A DNA stretch of 64,000 nucleotides from assembly GCA_013433145.1 (NCBI GenBank), contig CM024172.1, forward strand, positions 3,791,213 to 3,855,212, read 5' to 3'. The position numbers and the translations under genes are program-made. Source of the stretch: Ascaris suum (Eukaryota > Nematoda > Chromadorea > Rhabditida > Ascarididae). This document shows, one piece after another, positions 13,601 through 25,327 of this stretch. Under the pieces are notes generated by a model that saw only the letters and a program-made list of their open reading frames with translations, did no database searches and was not told the origin of the DNA. The stretch's first letter is position 1; every line of letters starts with the position of its first letter.

Positions 13601-16600
13601 GGAACGAGCAATCGGAACACGTGAAGTCCTAGGTAATCTTTTGCTTCACTATGTACACTTTTGGCCTGTGCCAAGTGTTAGAACTCTAACAATTCAATAT
13701 GTTTAGAGTATGAATTGTTATATGATCATCTTATTTGTGAATTTGCCGTAGGGTGCCGATTTAAATTTTTGGAATATTATATTACGTGCTTTCCGTACTG
13801 TGAGTGGAATCGGTTTGAAAATTAATGGAAAGCACACGTTGTGCGGTGACTATATCTACAGTGGTCATACAGTGGTGCTCGTTACGAGTTGTCTCTTTAT
13901 CAGAGAATGTAAGTAATTTCCTGCTTGAAAAATAATTTCTTATAGTTTTATTTGTCTCAAACGTAGAAATGTTTATCATTTGAAATGCTCGTATAATTAT
14001 TACAACGTGATTTGCTATTATACGATCGCGATCCGATTATCTTATTTCTTTGATAATGGAGATTTGAGACAAAAAATGTTTTCTTTTAAAGCATTTTTGA
14101 AATTGTTTTGTGATTGAAGTATGCAATCGCCTCATGATTACATAGTTTATTGTCATCTTTCGTTTTTTTTTCTCATATCATTGGCACTTATTCATCGGCA
14201 GATTTCATTTGCATTCATATGAACCCTTCATATTATTATCATTAACTATCGTTGCGCCCATCGATTTCCTAGACAAAAGCGTCTTTAATTATATGCATAT
14301 AATCTTCCATTATTCAAACATCGTTTATGACTGCAATTTACGGCAAAGAAAAATTAATCCGAAAGAAGGAAAATAGAATGTAAAAACGACGCACATGAAG
14401 CGGTCATCTACCGATTAGTAGTTTTGTCTTCCAATGTTTCGATTATTTAATTGGGTTGGAAAGGCGAGGCAATTAGCTTTCCCATAATGGTCAGGTCAGT
14501 GGATACATTCATTTCCGGTGGATACCCTTTTTCTACATAGGAGGAAAGACTTGGCATGAAATACCACATGAAACAGGGAATTTTATGACTTCTTATATAT
14601 TCATTTTCGAAATTGAAGTGCCGTGGTGCAAATAGTTCACTTGAAAATGTTCCACCTTGTTTTCAATGCTTCTATGTTCATTTCGCGTTTTTTTTAAACT
14701 CCGATGTTGTTTAGAAAGTGATTTTCAAGTGTCTGTGAAAATATGAAATTCCAAGCAAGCACATGACGAGAAAAAGTAGATTCATTTTTTTCGTGAAAAT
14801 ATTCGAAATGGTGCAATTCGAGACTGACGAGTTTTGGCTGACAATTCAGAGCTCCGCTATTCTAACGTTGCCAATCGTTTAAGGAAACACAGATATAAGA
14901 ACGCCATTTCAATGATTTCAATAATGCGCTATCAAAGTATTCGTTCCAAATAGAAACCGCACACACAATATCTACTAGAAACAATGAGCATCGTTGAGTA
15001 ATTAGCCATCAATGTCCTTCCTAATTGAGCTAGTTTTCGTCTTAGATCTGTATGCAGGCACGTCCGCTTGCAGATAGTCCACGACGCTGGAAGCCACTAC
15101 ATTTTTTCTCGCTGATGGTCTCGATGGCTGGAGTTGTATTATTGCTTATATCGAGAGGACATTACAGTATTGACGTCATTATATCCTACTGGATTAGCAC
15201 AAGAGTTTTCTGGACCTACCATACGCTGGCTGCATATCCAAGCCTCAAGGCAAGCTCATTCAAAGTTTCATTCGATGGTTTGTTTAACTTGGCTAGAAGC
15301 AAGATTAAGGTGGTTAGCTGCATAACAAATCACTGGCAAAAATTTGGCGAAATTTTTCCCTCACGATAATTTGATTTTACTTCAAAACATGCTCATTCTC
15401 TTTAATTAACGGCTTCTCGACTTACGATATTTTTCTTATGCAGAGAAACTTACGATCTGCTCGTTCAATATATCATAATTGAAAAAGGCGTTTCAAAAAA
15501 AAAGGAAGGAAGTGTCAGTAATTTATGAAGTGGAAATCGCAACAGATCTGTTTGACGGACTTGTTTGCGACCTTTGCTAAATCCAGATCGCATCCTTTCA
15601 ATCTCTAAAAAAAGAAACTGAACCATTTAGTGCATTTTTTTGCAAATGCGATGAAACATGTTTTCAAACCGTCTTTCCATTCATTTGGAGTATCCTGAAG
15701 TGGGCGTTTACCTGTGTTCCAGACCGGTTTAGGTTACCTTAGTGATATGATGATGATGATGAACTGCTCCTTGCCATGCCACTTTTGTTATCGGCTGTAT
15801 ATGGAAACTAATAATCGCCTCTATCTAACTATATCAACAATTGGCACTACCTAGAAATATTGTTACTACCTGTTAGAAATACTGTTATTTTCCGTCACAG
15901 GAAAATCTTGTTAATTCACAGACGGAAGTAAGGACTACGAAACCAGATAAGAGGGACACTGAAAGTGTTACGGATACCACAAGAAGGTTCCCGTAACACT
16001 CTCAGACGGGGACGGTCGAAAATAATGGACGAAAGTTGTGTGTTATGAAGGTAGAGCATTATGATAATGTTGGCTTGATGCTGGGAATTTTTAAGTCAAA
16101 AAAGAGTTGGGTGAGCCATTCTGATGCATTAAATGTTTTACAGGTACTGATATGTAATGTATAATGAAGTCATGAGTGTTATTTTTACTGGGAATGTTCG
16201 ATAGGAATCGAGAAGGCGTTTAGAAAACGCCAATTCCAACCTCCTCGCAAGCGAAATAGCTTTTTTCCCCATGTTTTTCCTGAGGAAGCCCTTCCATTGA
16301 AACGTTTCATATCTGTTTCAGTCTATGCTTTGGCCAATAGCGCTTTTTTTCCCTATATCAACAGTATACCTTGCTCGTGGTTATTTGTTTACTGAGCAGG
16401 TTGAAAATGCTCCGCCACGACATCTCCATTTAGAAAAATTCGGGGCTGCAAGTTCACTTGGATTCGGTGTCTGCTGTTCTAGAAACTGTTCAAAGCGGGT
16501 TAAGTTTATTTGTCTTATAATGGCACGTCAAAACGATGCATCGCAATGTTATGCGCTTAAATCAAGTCGCTTCACGTCATCTCCTATCTGCACTAAACGG

Positions 16601-17353
16601 CGGTAAATCTGAGAGATTTTTCCTTCATCTATTAACTAGTAATGACATTTTTCAGGATTCAGGATCACATCATAATCATTTGTCGAAATTATACTGGTTC
16701 CCATTGTTCAAGTATATGGAATGCAATATTCATAAGCCAATCCCAAGGAAGTCAGTGAATGATTTTTTTGTCATTCAGTTTCACAATTTTCTACCTGCTG
16801 AACGCGCTGTGTGGCGAGGTGCTGTACATTTGGGCACATCTATTGATGTGCCTAGTAGTTTCCTTTCTGCAATCACTGAAGTTGGACTCACTGAATTTGG
16901 TGGATGCTAGCCTTATTGCATCGTTGCCTTTAACAGTTATTAAAAGAGCTGTTGATCTTTAAAATTGCAAAAAATTGCATACATTTCGAAAACAGTTGTC
17001 ACATATCGCGATACCAATCTTTTATGCACGATTTGTTAATTCTTCCTTGAGAGTTTCCTTATACATATGGTCTCTTGAGCGAGATGGCTAAAGCGCATAT
17101 TGTGCGGGTCCATCTGTCATTCCTTCGCACCCGCCGTTTTTACCGGGGTTCTTTCTATCGTGCGTTTATTCTGATATTATCCGGTTTTATCTAGTTTAAA
17201 TGATTGTCGAAATATTCAGAATGAATAAATTTCTATAAGATTTTTCCTCACGAAAAAGCTTAAGTTTATTTTTGCAGATTCGACTGGCCATTTCCGATAA
17301 TGCAATGGCGCTCACTTGCAGCCCTTCAACCATGTAAATCCAACACCTTATAG
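10691..17353 (+). CDS. sms-1: Sphingomyelin synthase (phosphatidylcholine:ceramide cholinephosphotransferase), 8 exons
   Basis: The enzyme moves phosphocholine from phosphatidylcholine to ceramide, giving sphingomyelin and diacylglycerol, in Golgi or plasma membrane. Exons: 10691-10818, 11451-11596, 12367-12587, 13196-13304, 13752-13908, 15074-15249, 16656-16750, 17278-17353 (stop TAG). Phases agree at every junction. Family landmarks in order: HEKVPQQPPLPD after the first membrane segment (exon 3); LLYFGRCVTMFVTQVPV (exon 4); GLKINGKHTLCGDYIYSGHT (exon 5), with catalytic His in SGHT; SPRRW then GHYSIDVIISYW (exon 6), with catalytic His and Asp; LSKLYWFPLFKYME (exon 7); and FDWPFP near the C-terminus (exon 8). 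Six membrane segments are expected. The likely start is ATG 10725, giving about 357 residues, close to human SMS2. An acceptor-like TTTCAG ends at 10690 and could be a trans-splice or ordinary splice site. No upstream SAM domain was found. Intron 3 starts with GC; the start of intron 6 is ambiguous. It could equally be a paralogue (sms-2 or sms-3), so the number in the symbol is tentative. Confidence 0.92.
12588..13195 (+). other. GC-AG intron (intron 3 of the sphingomyelin synthase gene)
   Basis: Exon 3 ends ...ATTCTCAG and the intron begins GCAGGA and ends TTTAG. The resulting protein IILRRIAFIGSLLYFGRC aligns without gaps to the family segment, which in human SMS1 starts IISRR and ends LYRC. 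The nearest in-phase GT donor (12600) would insert four residues. Confidence 0.75.
15961..16003 (+). repeat. Hairpin (13-base inverted repeat, one mismatch) in an intron
   Basis: GAAAGTGTTACGG at 15961-15973 pairs with CCGTAACACTCTC at 15991-16003, with one mismatch and a 17-base loop. It lies in intron 6 of the sphingomyelin synthase gene. It may be the end of a small transposon-like repeat or a structured intronic RNA; nothing distinguishes these here. Confidence 0.6.
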
Positions 17354-20140
17354 TATTTATTCCGTAATGCTGAGTGGCTTCTCAGAGTTGCACAAATGTT
17401 TCTATTATCAGAGATTTATAAGACATCATAATATTCTATGCTTGAAGTATATTGTTCGAACAACCAAAGATGCTCGTCTTAGAGCAGTTAACGATTAACA
17501 ACTTTTACTAGACAGTAATTTCATAGCTGTTGCATATGTGTGAAGAATATTCGGTCACATATGATGATGGTTTTGTGAATATTTCGGTGAGATTCGTCAT
17601 TGCGAATGTGTTATCATTTCATAGACGGAAGCTCCCCACCCAATCATCCGGGTATTATTCTTATCGCAGAGTGCGTTGGAATTCATTAACAGCTGTTCTC
17701 CTTCCTCTCCTCCTTTTCCTGATATTCCACATTGCCTCACTAGTGCGACCGGAATATTTATGTTGCGATTGTCCCCTCGACAATAGTTTTTGTGAAATTC
17801 ATTGTTGGAATTGTTTTCCAAATAGAAGCGCCCCCATCCGGGCAGTGATAGTCCATATTAACGCATTTCGCTCTAAATCAAATAATTGAGAATGAGCTCA
17901 AACAATATTCTTGCCATCTCGAAGATTCGTCTCTACTTAATGTTGATTATTATTTGTTTTATTCGTTAATTGCCCAAACAAAGTTTGCTTCAGCAGTCAA
18001 CCGGCTGGAAATTACTCGTACGACAGAAGTCTATTTCATATTGAACGCTAATGGAAGTGCTTTCATGCCAAATTGTGAAGAACTGCAGAAGCAAAAATGT
18101 TTTACGTTGTTTGCCGTATCGTACATTCATTCGTTGTTGTCAGCATTCCATGTGTTGTTGTTTTTTCGCTCTTTTGTGTTGTATACTACGAATCATGACA
18201 CAAAACTTCAACGAAAATTCAACTCTTATCACTCTTATATCTCACAGATCGTTTATTGAATTCAGCTAATTACAGATCAAAATTGCTTAGCGTTTCACCG
18301 ATTTGTTTATAAATTATTTGCTGCGCGCATCTACAAATTATTCGCTGCATTTAAAACATTTGCCTCTAATCGTTGCATATTATTAAAGCGAGAGCATTTT
18401 TAGCGGAGAAATTTTTCTTCTATTATGCGAGCGAAAGTTTTATGCCGACTTCCCTAAACAGACGTCATTTGTGAATGAGAAACGATCAAGGCAACGGCAA
18501 TCTCAGAAACAAAACGGCTGTAGTATGTAAAATTCTATTTTGCATTCCTTGATTTGTATTGAGCAATGTCACAGTGACATCATTTACCGATGAAATTAAC
18601 GCTTTCTTTCTTCTTACACTGAGCCATAATCATGAAGTCAACATTACCCCGCTCCCACAATTCGAATGTGCTCGATAATCGTTTATTTTTTTGGATGATT
18701 GTTCATTCAGTTGTTTACTTTTTATGGAGGTCTTCAGCATTCCTGCTCAAAAGAATCCCTCAGCGGTAGTCATGATACAGCAGTTTATAGAGAGTAGGCA
18801 CACGAATATCATTAACTTACGATTTTCATTGAATTCATTTCCTTTTGCAATATTAGGTCGAGCTAACAGCAGAAAATGAAAATTCATTCATGGGCATTTT
18901 CTGGAGCAAATCTAACCTCAAGTGAACAGCAGGTTATAGAAATATTTAAGAGGGTAGTTGCTAATTTTGAACTGAAAGATTGTTTAAGTCGGCAGTAAGG
19001 ATTTCTTAATGAAATATTTTGAAGTGTTCTTCAAAAGGACAAAATCTTCGACCTTTTGCTTCCTATATCCTTCGACAACAAGAATCGTGCTGTTGATTTC
19101 CACTTTTCTCTTGCACTTGTTATTTTGTCGCTTCAGCTTTATGAGGTATTGTCCTATTCATTTCGAAGTGCTATAGATCGTAGTCGGAAATAATATAGTT
19201 ATTACTCTATTGCATTTTATTAAATGAGTCAGGAACTGTTGCTCGACCATATTTACATGTATTTGCGAATCTCGAGCGAATGTTTTAATATTTTTGATTA
19301 TTCTTGCATCGTTTGTCGCAAGTGTTTCGTCACCTCTTGATATTGGCTTTGAAAAAGAAATTTTTTTTGCAGCAAACTGCAATTTTTTATAGGAGAGATT
19401 TTATTAGGAGGGCAACTTTTTGTTGTTCTGAACTATCCCGTGTATTGTAGAGTGATATTTCGTGTCTCTTCAAATAAAAGGTACCACATTACAAATTAGG
19501 TCTATAATTATGGCCTCTCTCAACAGTTTGGTCGCAATTTATGGTCTCTACGATGTCATATTTAACGTGGAAATTTTAAAGAATGGAAAAAATATGTGCA
19601 AAAAATTAAAATTTTATTTATTACAAGCCGATTGGAAGAGTTTGCGGCTTTCCCACTTCATCGTTTTCTTGCAATGAGTAAAGACGTTTATGTCATCTTA
19701 TCTGTATATCGGCAGGAAACGCCATCTATAGACGCAAGAAGATCCAAATGAGTGCGGCTCGTTTCTTTATTTATTGAGGTGACTATAATATCGGCATGGC
19801 GCCATGAGAGGTTTGTTTTGGTGGGAATGGTGTGCCAGCGAATCAGATTATTTTTTCGTCAAAGCTGTTCATCACTTGCAAAAGCTCAACTTCGTATTTT
19901 CGTCGTATCGTCTAAGATGAAAGTCTCCCTTAATTGTTGAGAAAGTAGAAGGGAATCTTGAATAATCTCCGCTTTCCTATGGAAATGCTCTTTTAACAGA
20001 GTTATTCAGGAATAAATAACTGAGAGCTGTTTTGACCGCCACACTTTAGCTTTTTATCGTATACAAAAGATGCCAGTTCTTTGGCAGTCCTCATTTTATT
20101 GAACAGCACTTATTTTTTCATCTTTGCCCATGAATCATTA
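17354..20140. other. Intergenic stretch without a supported gene
   Basis: Downstream of the sphingomyelin synthase stop codon I find no exon chain. Open frames at 17.5-18.3 kb (up to 119 codons) lack recognisable motifs and are not flanked by convincing splice sites. The remaining exons of the claudin-like candidate (minus strand, ending phase 1 at 20146) would be expected in the right part but were not identified. Confidence 0.5.
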
Positions 20141-20145
20141 CAAAC

Positions 20146-20568
20146 CCTGCGGCAATTTAGGAACTACAAAAACGTCAGACGTCCTCCAAGAAACAGGAGC
20201 GTCATGTCTTTCCAGAAGCTCACATGCTTTGAAGTAATTATGTGCTGCGCATTCTAGTTGAACGCACACATCGAAAAATCCAGCATCGAATTTCTGCACT
20301 GAAATGAATGGAACTAGTTTATTAGCATAATGGGTAAGCTGCACGAAGATGACATCACGATGGACCATGTGAGACACTTATTTCGGTGTTGCAACACAAA
20401 TGAATATGACGCACAGTGCTATTCCCAGACTGCATAGTAGACGAACGAAAGGTGCATCAAACTTTGAAGAACCCAAAAAGATGTAATAATATTCGCCGTG
20501 TGCATGAATATCGCAAACAGAGAGAAAACGGTAGGCGAGATGCCAGTGAAAGCCAAAGTCGGCCGGCT
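20146..20568 (-). CDS. Partial four-transmembrane, claudin-like protein (two exons, candidate)
   Basis: Two minus-strand exons join in phase 1. The first covers about 20568-20463 (its left edge is uncertain) and reads LAFTGISPTVFSLFAIFMHT..SFWVLQ, a hydrophobic segment followed by an aromatic W. The second (20298-20146, acceptor TTTCAG) reads KFDAGFFDVCVQLECAAHNY and continues to LPQ before a GT donor. A membrane helix, then W, then a short loop with a GFFDVC-like block and a second cysteine is the layout of the first extracellular loop in the claudin/PMP22 superfamily, which has nematode members. Later membrane segments should lie to the left but I could not place them. The N-terminus is also unresolved. 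A competing frame in the first exon (FVRLLCSLGIALCVIFI) also looks like a membrane helix and joins the second exon in phase, so the exon boundary is uncertain. Confidence 0.4.
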
Positions 20569-21125
20569 TGGTAAAAGTCACTTTAGTAGGATGGATTTTT
20601 GTATTTTTCAAGGGCTAGATGTTTCAGCTTCATCGGTAAGGCGTTATTTAATCGTTGCCCAAGCAGGTGGCCATTTCAAAATCAACTGAAAGAATTCCGC
20701 ACGCCAATCAGCGACGAGGTACGTTCAGTGTTGTGGCGCCAATGAAATTTCCAATTAGGCCAAATGAAAAAAAAAAATGAAACACGGTCGCTCATTTGAA
20801 CATTTAATCGACCAAAAACATTCGTCAGATCCTATTTCATCTGTGACGTTTCCAATTTTCTTCTACTTTTAAGCCGATTATTTTGTGTAAAATCTCAACA
20901 ATGCAACATTTCCAAAAATGCCGATGGCTTTTTTTCGTCGATTTCATTATTTTAACACAACGAGGATTGAATATGTCGACGGAACGCTCTAATAGAGAAT
21001 ACTCTTGTATTTTGTGAGGATTTACATATGATAAATGCCTCCTGTTGAAAGAGTGCAGAAAACAGTCATAACTTAATATACTCTCGAAATATCTATCATA
21101 GGCTTACTTAGGAAATGATTCTAGT

Positions 21126-21960
21126 TCACCAATACCGGAAGGTTCCAAGAGCACGAACTCCATAACGAACTTTCAAGGCATCCCGAAATGATATATGGTG
21201 CATGGAGGAACTGAGGTGTGCAAGATATAAAACGAAACTTTGTTTGTTAAAATCTGAAGCTGCCTCAAGTGCGATCATTGTGCAGGTTGTGAAGCCATTC
21301 TGAAGCCCCACTTTGCCCCAAATGTAGAGTTTTGTGTCATCCACATGAAATATTGTGAGAGCTTAGCGTGTAAGTAACGAGAGGTCGTTTATAAACATAA
21401 AAAAGAGAGATGGATTTAATACTGAATCTTGAGCAACAACAGATTCGACCCTTATATCAATAAGACTGCGCACCGTCAACAAAAACTTGTTGAGATCTCT
21501 TCCTCAGAAAGTTATCATCCATCCATGAGAACAAAGAAGCTTCACGACAACTGATTCCATGTTGTGCATGAATTTCGAAAGTAACACTGTCGCATGCCAT
21601 GTGGAAATCAATTAAATGCACTCTAATCAGTCAGCTAACTGATTATAAAAGTTGATATCGTTCGTTAATGATTGAGAAGAGTTGTGTCATGCACAGCAGT
21701 CTGCGAGTGAAGCCGACTGCTTCCTTTTGAGCAACCTATTAACAATCGGTTGAATTTTCTTACAAAAAGAAATGATTTTATAAAAAATTGCGTGGTCCAC
21801 TTGGGCATCTTAGAGGCTTTGCTGAGAAGAAAGAGAGTGATGATGGTAGAAAGCGGTCTGCAGTGTGATGCCATTTTGAACGAACCTGATTCCGAATCAT
21901 AAAGAGGCGCAGAAGTTGGAAATGATCCATCACCTTGTACTTAAACCTCAGGAAATGTTC
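21126..21960 (-). mobile_element. Decayed LINE (CR1/jockey-like) reverse transcriptase fragment A
   Basis: Reading the minus strand from about 21.95 kb down, and changing frame several times, RT blocks appear in the right order: a CRPLSTII-like block (about 21.85 kb), GFTRR..TQLFSI (about 21.7 kb), LIDFHMACDSVTFEIH (about 21.6 kb, from D-FKAFDSV), FSWMDD..QQVFVDGAQS (about 21.5 kb), then LFYVYK (about 21.4 kb) and VDDTKLY at 21336-21344, replacing the catalytic ADD block. Stops and frameshifts interrupt every part, so it is inactive. It sits between the coiled-coil first exon and the claudin-like exons on the same strand. Confidence 0.75.
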
Positions 21961-22568
21961 AGCTAGAACTTCTTTCTTATATGCTATAGATCAAATAATT
22001 GTTCTATGGAGCAAATGACTTCTAAAAATATGTGAAGAAAGTTTGTACTTGTTCACCTGTGCGCTAATTTGAAAGCGAATAAGGTTCCAAGCCTAACGGT
22101 GATGAGGATGGCAGGCTAGGGAAACTGGCTTCTTGTTCCATCACTAATTGCTGGCGCAATCAACGCTGACAGCATTGAATCGATCTTCCGTTAACGAGGA
22201 ATTAAAGTGCTAGTAGCGGTGACAAGAAGTGCGGCTTTATTCTTTAATGCAGAAGGATTCGAGTTTGGTACCAGATGCTGTAGGTTATCTTTCTCACCGT
22301 CGGAATTACTGATAACGACGTTATTTGCAAGAATGAGACTACTTCATATGAGCCGTTTAAAACATTGTTTTGTATATATGCGGACGGACTTTCTTTCGCA
22401 AGTCGAATTTTTATCTGCTTCCTGCAAATATAATTTTTGCTTGAGCGAATCGCGAAGACACCTTTATAGGAACTTTAATTTGTGCATTTTCCCAAGCAAC
22501 AACTGTATTGTTTCGAACATCAAAAAAATTCATGAGGACCATACCCAAAATTTATGAGGTACTTTTAC

Positions 22569-22757
22569 CTGTTGATGGTCTGACTTAAGTCCTCTTTGGT
22601 CTTCTGCGATCTCCTTCGCGGCTATTTGAACATTCTTTTTCACTGTAGTCGAAAACTTTTTCAAGCGAGAGCTCCTCAAGCTCATTTCCATGCTCTCTAT
22701 ATGCCGCTTCGTTCGTTCCAACCTTTGTTCTAATATCTGAAAGTCGGCTGCCGTCAT
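22569..22757 (-). CDS. First exon of a small coiled-coil protein
   Basis: ATG at 22757 (context CACTTCAAATG) opens 63 uninterrupted codons ending at CAACAG before a GTAAAAG donor, phase 0. The peptide starts MTAADFQILEQRLERTKRHI and is rich in Lys, Arg, Glu and Leu with heptad spacing, so it is probably an amphipathic or coiled-coil helix. The codon pattern and clean start and donor support a real exon. I do not recognise the family. The next exon must start in phase 0 further left; none was identified, because the adjacent DNA is occupied by the decayed LINE. It might belong to the same gene as the claudin-like exons, which would need intervening exons to match phases. A GC-rich inverted-repeat element lies directly upstream and may contain the promoter. 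Confidence 0.55.
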
Positions 22758-22769
22758 TTGAAGTGACGA

Positions 22770-23255
22770 AACACGCCCGGCGGCGGCGGGGGATCTTTCA
22801 GCTCCTCAGCGGCTCCCGCGGAGAGGCTTAATTTCTCAGAACCCGCCCCGTGGATTCAGGGGAGCTACGGAGAATAAGGTCCCATGGCGGAGGAAGGTTG
22901 GAAAACTCTTATTTCCGTTGCGAGACTTTTCACATCGTTCTTGCTATTGTGCTGTGTCGCATTCATGGGAAGCTGCAATCGGAATAGTTGCAGTCTTGGT
23001 CTATACTTGGCAACTCGTTTGATGTAAAAATCGCGATAGAAGCCCAAGCTGCATATTTTTGCCATACGCAGTTCCACATTTTATTAAGCGTGAGCTGTTC
23101 TCGAAGCTGAAGCGTTGGAAAGAGGGAATGAAATAGTGTTCGGAGTTCATCGTCAATTTTCCAGGCGGAGTTCACTTGCGGAGGCCTCCGCATTATGATG
23201 AATCATAAATTTTGGGCTGAGGAGCTTTCGCGACTAAAAAACCCCCGCCCACGCG
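22770..23255. mobile_element. GC-rich element with imperfect terminal inverted repeats (MITE-like)
   Basis: The left arm has GGCGGGGG (22785-22792) followed by GCTCCTCAGC (22801-22810). The right arm has the exact reverse complements, GCTGAGGAGC (23216-23225) and CCCCCGCC (23242-23249), with a different spacing. Base composition is far more GC-rich than the surroundings, and a GGAGGCCTCC palindrome lies near 23180. I could not identify a target-site duplication. It may instead be a promoter-associated GC island of the minus-strand gene starting at 22757. Confidence 0.45.
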
Positions 23256-23259
23256 ACAT

Positions 23260-25320
23260 ATCGCTGTAACCAATCTGCCGTCCACGTGGAGCCACGTAGG
23301 TGCCCTACTGATTTTCTTCATCTCTGTGAGGGGTACTGGAAGCGCGAATTCTGGTTTGCAAGCTATTATACAGCATGTCTAGCTGCCACTTTCGAGAGCT
23401 CGGTATTCCGCCCGCGTCCTCAGTTGCGCTACCGTCCTCAACATTTCACAGCAGAGATCTTTCTATGGAAATGAGTTTGTTCCATCTCTGCATGTCAACA
23501 TTTGCTGTATGGCAGCGAACAGCCACTACCACGCCTTTGTCGCAGGTGAAAGATTATGTTCGTCGACGTTGGTGTTCATTGCGCAATGCAGTCATCATTA
23601 ATTGCTCAGATGTGTCACTTAGATGAGAGATCGGTGGGAAGTAAGGAAGTCCAGTGTTCGATTTGAGGGAAACAACAATATACTACATTTATTTGGCACG
23701 AATCGCAAGAATTATGGCCTCGTCTTGAGCGTCATTTCTCTTATAACAAAGAAGGCATTTTCATTTAAAAAAGAATGAAGGAGCATTAGCCAATCAACAA
23801 CAACAAGGAAGACACACATTGGCAAGCATAATGGCTTTCCGAAAGAAAATAAATAATATCTGCGGCTATCAGGCCATGCTCGTCGTGATGTGTTTGATTT
23901 CAGCGAGAAATCAACCACATCATTTGGGCACTTCGCATTACCCGAGTCAAACAATTAGGTGCACGAGAAGTATTTAAAGAAAATTGGGCTACAGGTTCTT
24001 CAATGAAAAAAAGACGGAGTAAATGCTCTTCCATATCTAGGTAGAGGTCAAGACTGCAAAGTTGCTGCCAGGGAAAGGATTCCTTTTTCAATATTTTTCA
24101 TTTTCTCCAATCCTTAACAAGTTGACGTGTTCCTTTGCAAAAAAAAATTAAATTTCGACACAAACTTAGTAATGCCCGTTGAGTTATAAGCCTCCTTCTT
24201 AAAATGCACTTACAACATTTCCCGTTGATCTGAAAGTGCAAAGGAAGTGGAAAATGAGGAGAGCTTAAGGAGGAAAACGCTGCTTGGTCCATACTCTTGT
24301 GTTTAATTAGGTCAAATACACAAGTAAAGATGACATTGTTAGGCGTACACAGCAAAAGAAGTGCACTTCTGCGCTTAACTTTCGACAACAAATAGAAAAT
24401 CTCTGCATTGCTTACCGCCTCGTTTCTCCTCAGACATACATCAGCAAACCTCTTTAGCGGTGCTGCATTGCAGAATCTATAAAAATATACAACACATCGA
24501 GTTAAGTATGCGCTTTAAAATTACGTTAAAACTTTGAACGATACGCAATTCGAATACGTCAATAGTTGACTAAAAATGAGCATCACATGTTTTCGTCATC
24601 AACAGAGAAAACAATGAAAGATCAATTACTAATAATTGCCATCGGAGTGTGATGTCACCAGATGTGAACGCCCTCCGAAGTGGAGTCCGAAGATGTGACG
24701 CTAACTACAGCCTCATACCGTATAAACGTGCTGATTCGCGCAATTCTGAAATGTTTGGTTACTTCCTTAGTTACAAAATTTACGTATCTAAGATGGGAGA
24801 TTTTATTGCATAAGGGCAACCGAAAAGTATCGGATTTTCGAAGACGTGCTCAATGCAGTTCCAAATAGCGGCACAATTTGAATATTTGGTGGCTGAACAT
24901 TGAAAGCGACATTTGTGAATTGCGGAAGACTGTGCCACATGTGGTCAGCATTCTCATGCCTCAGGAAATGGAAAGAAAAGAGGCGGGTGTCAAACTAGTG
25001 AGAAGAGAACAGTTAACAGTGAAGCTTCACATGTCAACGCCATTAAAAACGGCATCGCAGTGAAAGCATATATTTCGGCTGGTTGAATGGTATGGACAGC
25101 TTCGGCACTGAGAAATATCGCTCCTAAGGAATGAGCCATAAAAGAGAGTATTTTCGCGTTTAAGGTGCAGCAGCTTCCAGGAAACATGAAGTAGCCACGA
25201 AAACGCAAAGGGACAATTCGTTAGTATAATACTACTAAATTTCGTGCTCAGATTCATCACAAATCCAAAAGAATCAAAAAAAAGTCACCATCGCTTGCAG
25301 CATATGTAAATCAAAATGAA
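23260..25320. other. Intergenic stretch without a supported gene
   Basis: Open frames of 60-97 codons on both strands have no recognised motif. This is the region downstream of the minus-strand Bicaudal-C gene, so its 3' untranslated sequence and polyadenylation site should lie in the right part. I could not choose one AATAAA-type signal with confidence. Confidence 0.5.
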
Positions 25321-25327
25321 TGTGTTT

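Noticed and set aside
16325..16606. Plus-strand frame starting MLWPIALFFPIS as an extra membrane exon of sphingomyelin synthase
   Set aside because: It lies inside intron 6, has no phase-compatible junctions and has no counterpart in the family.
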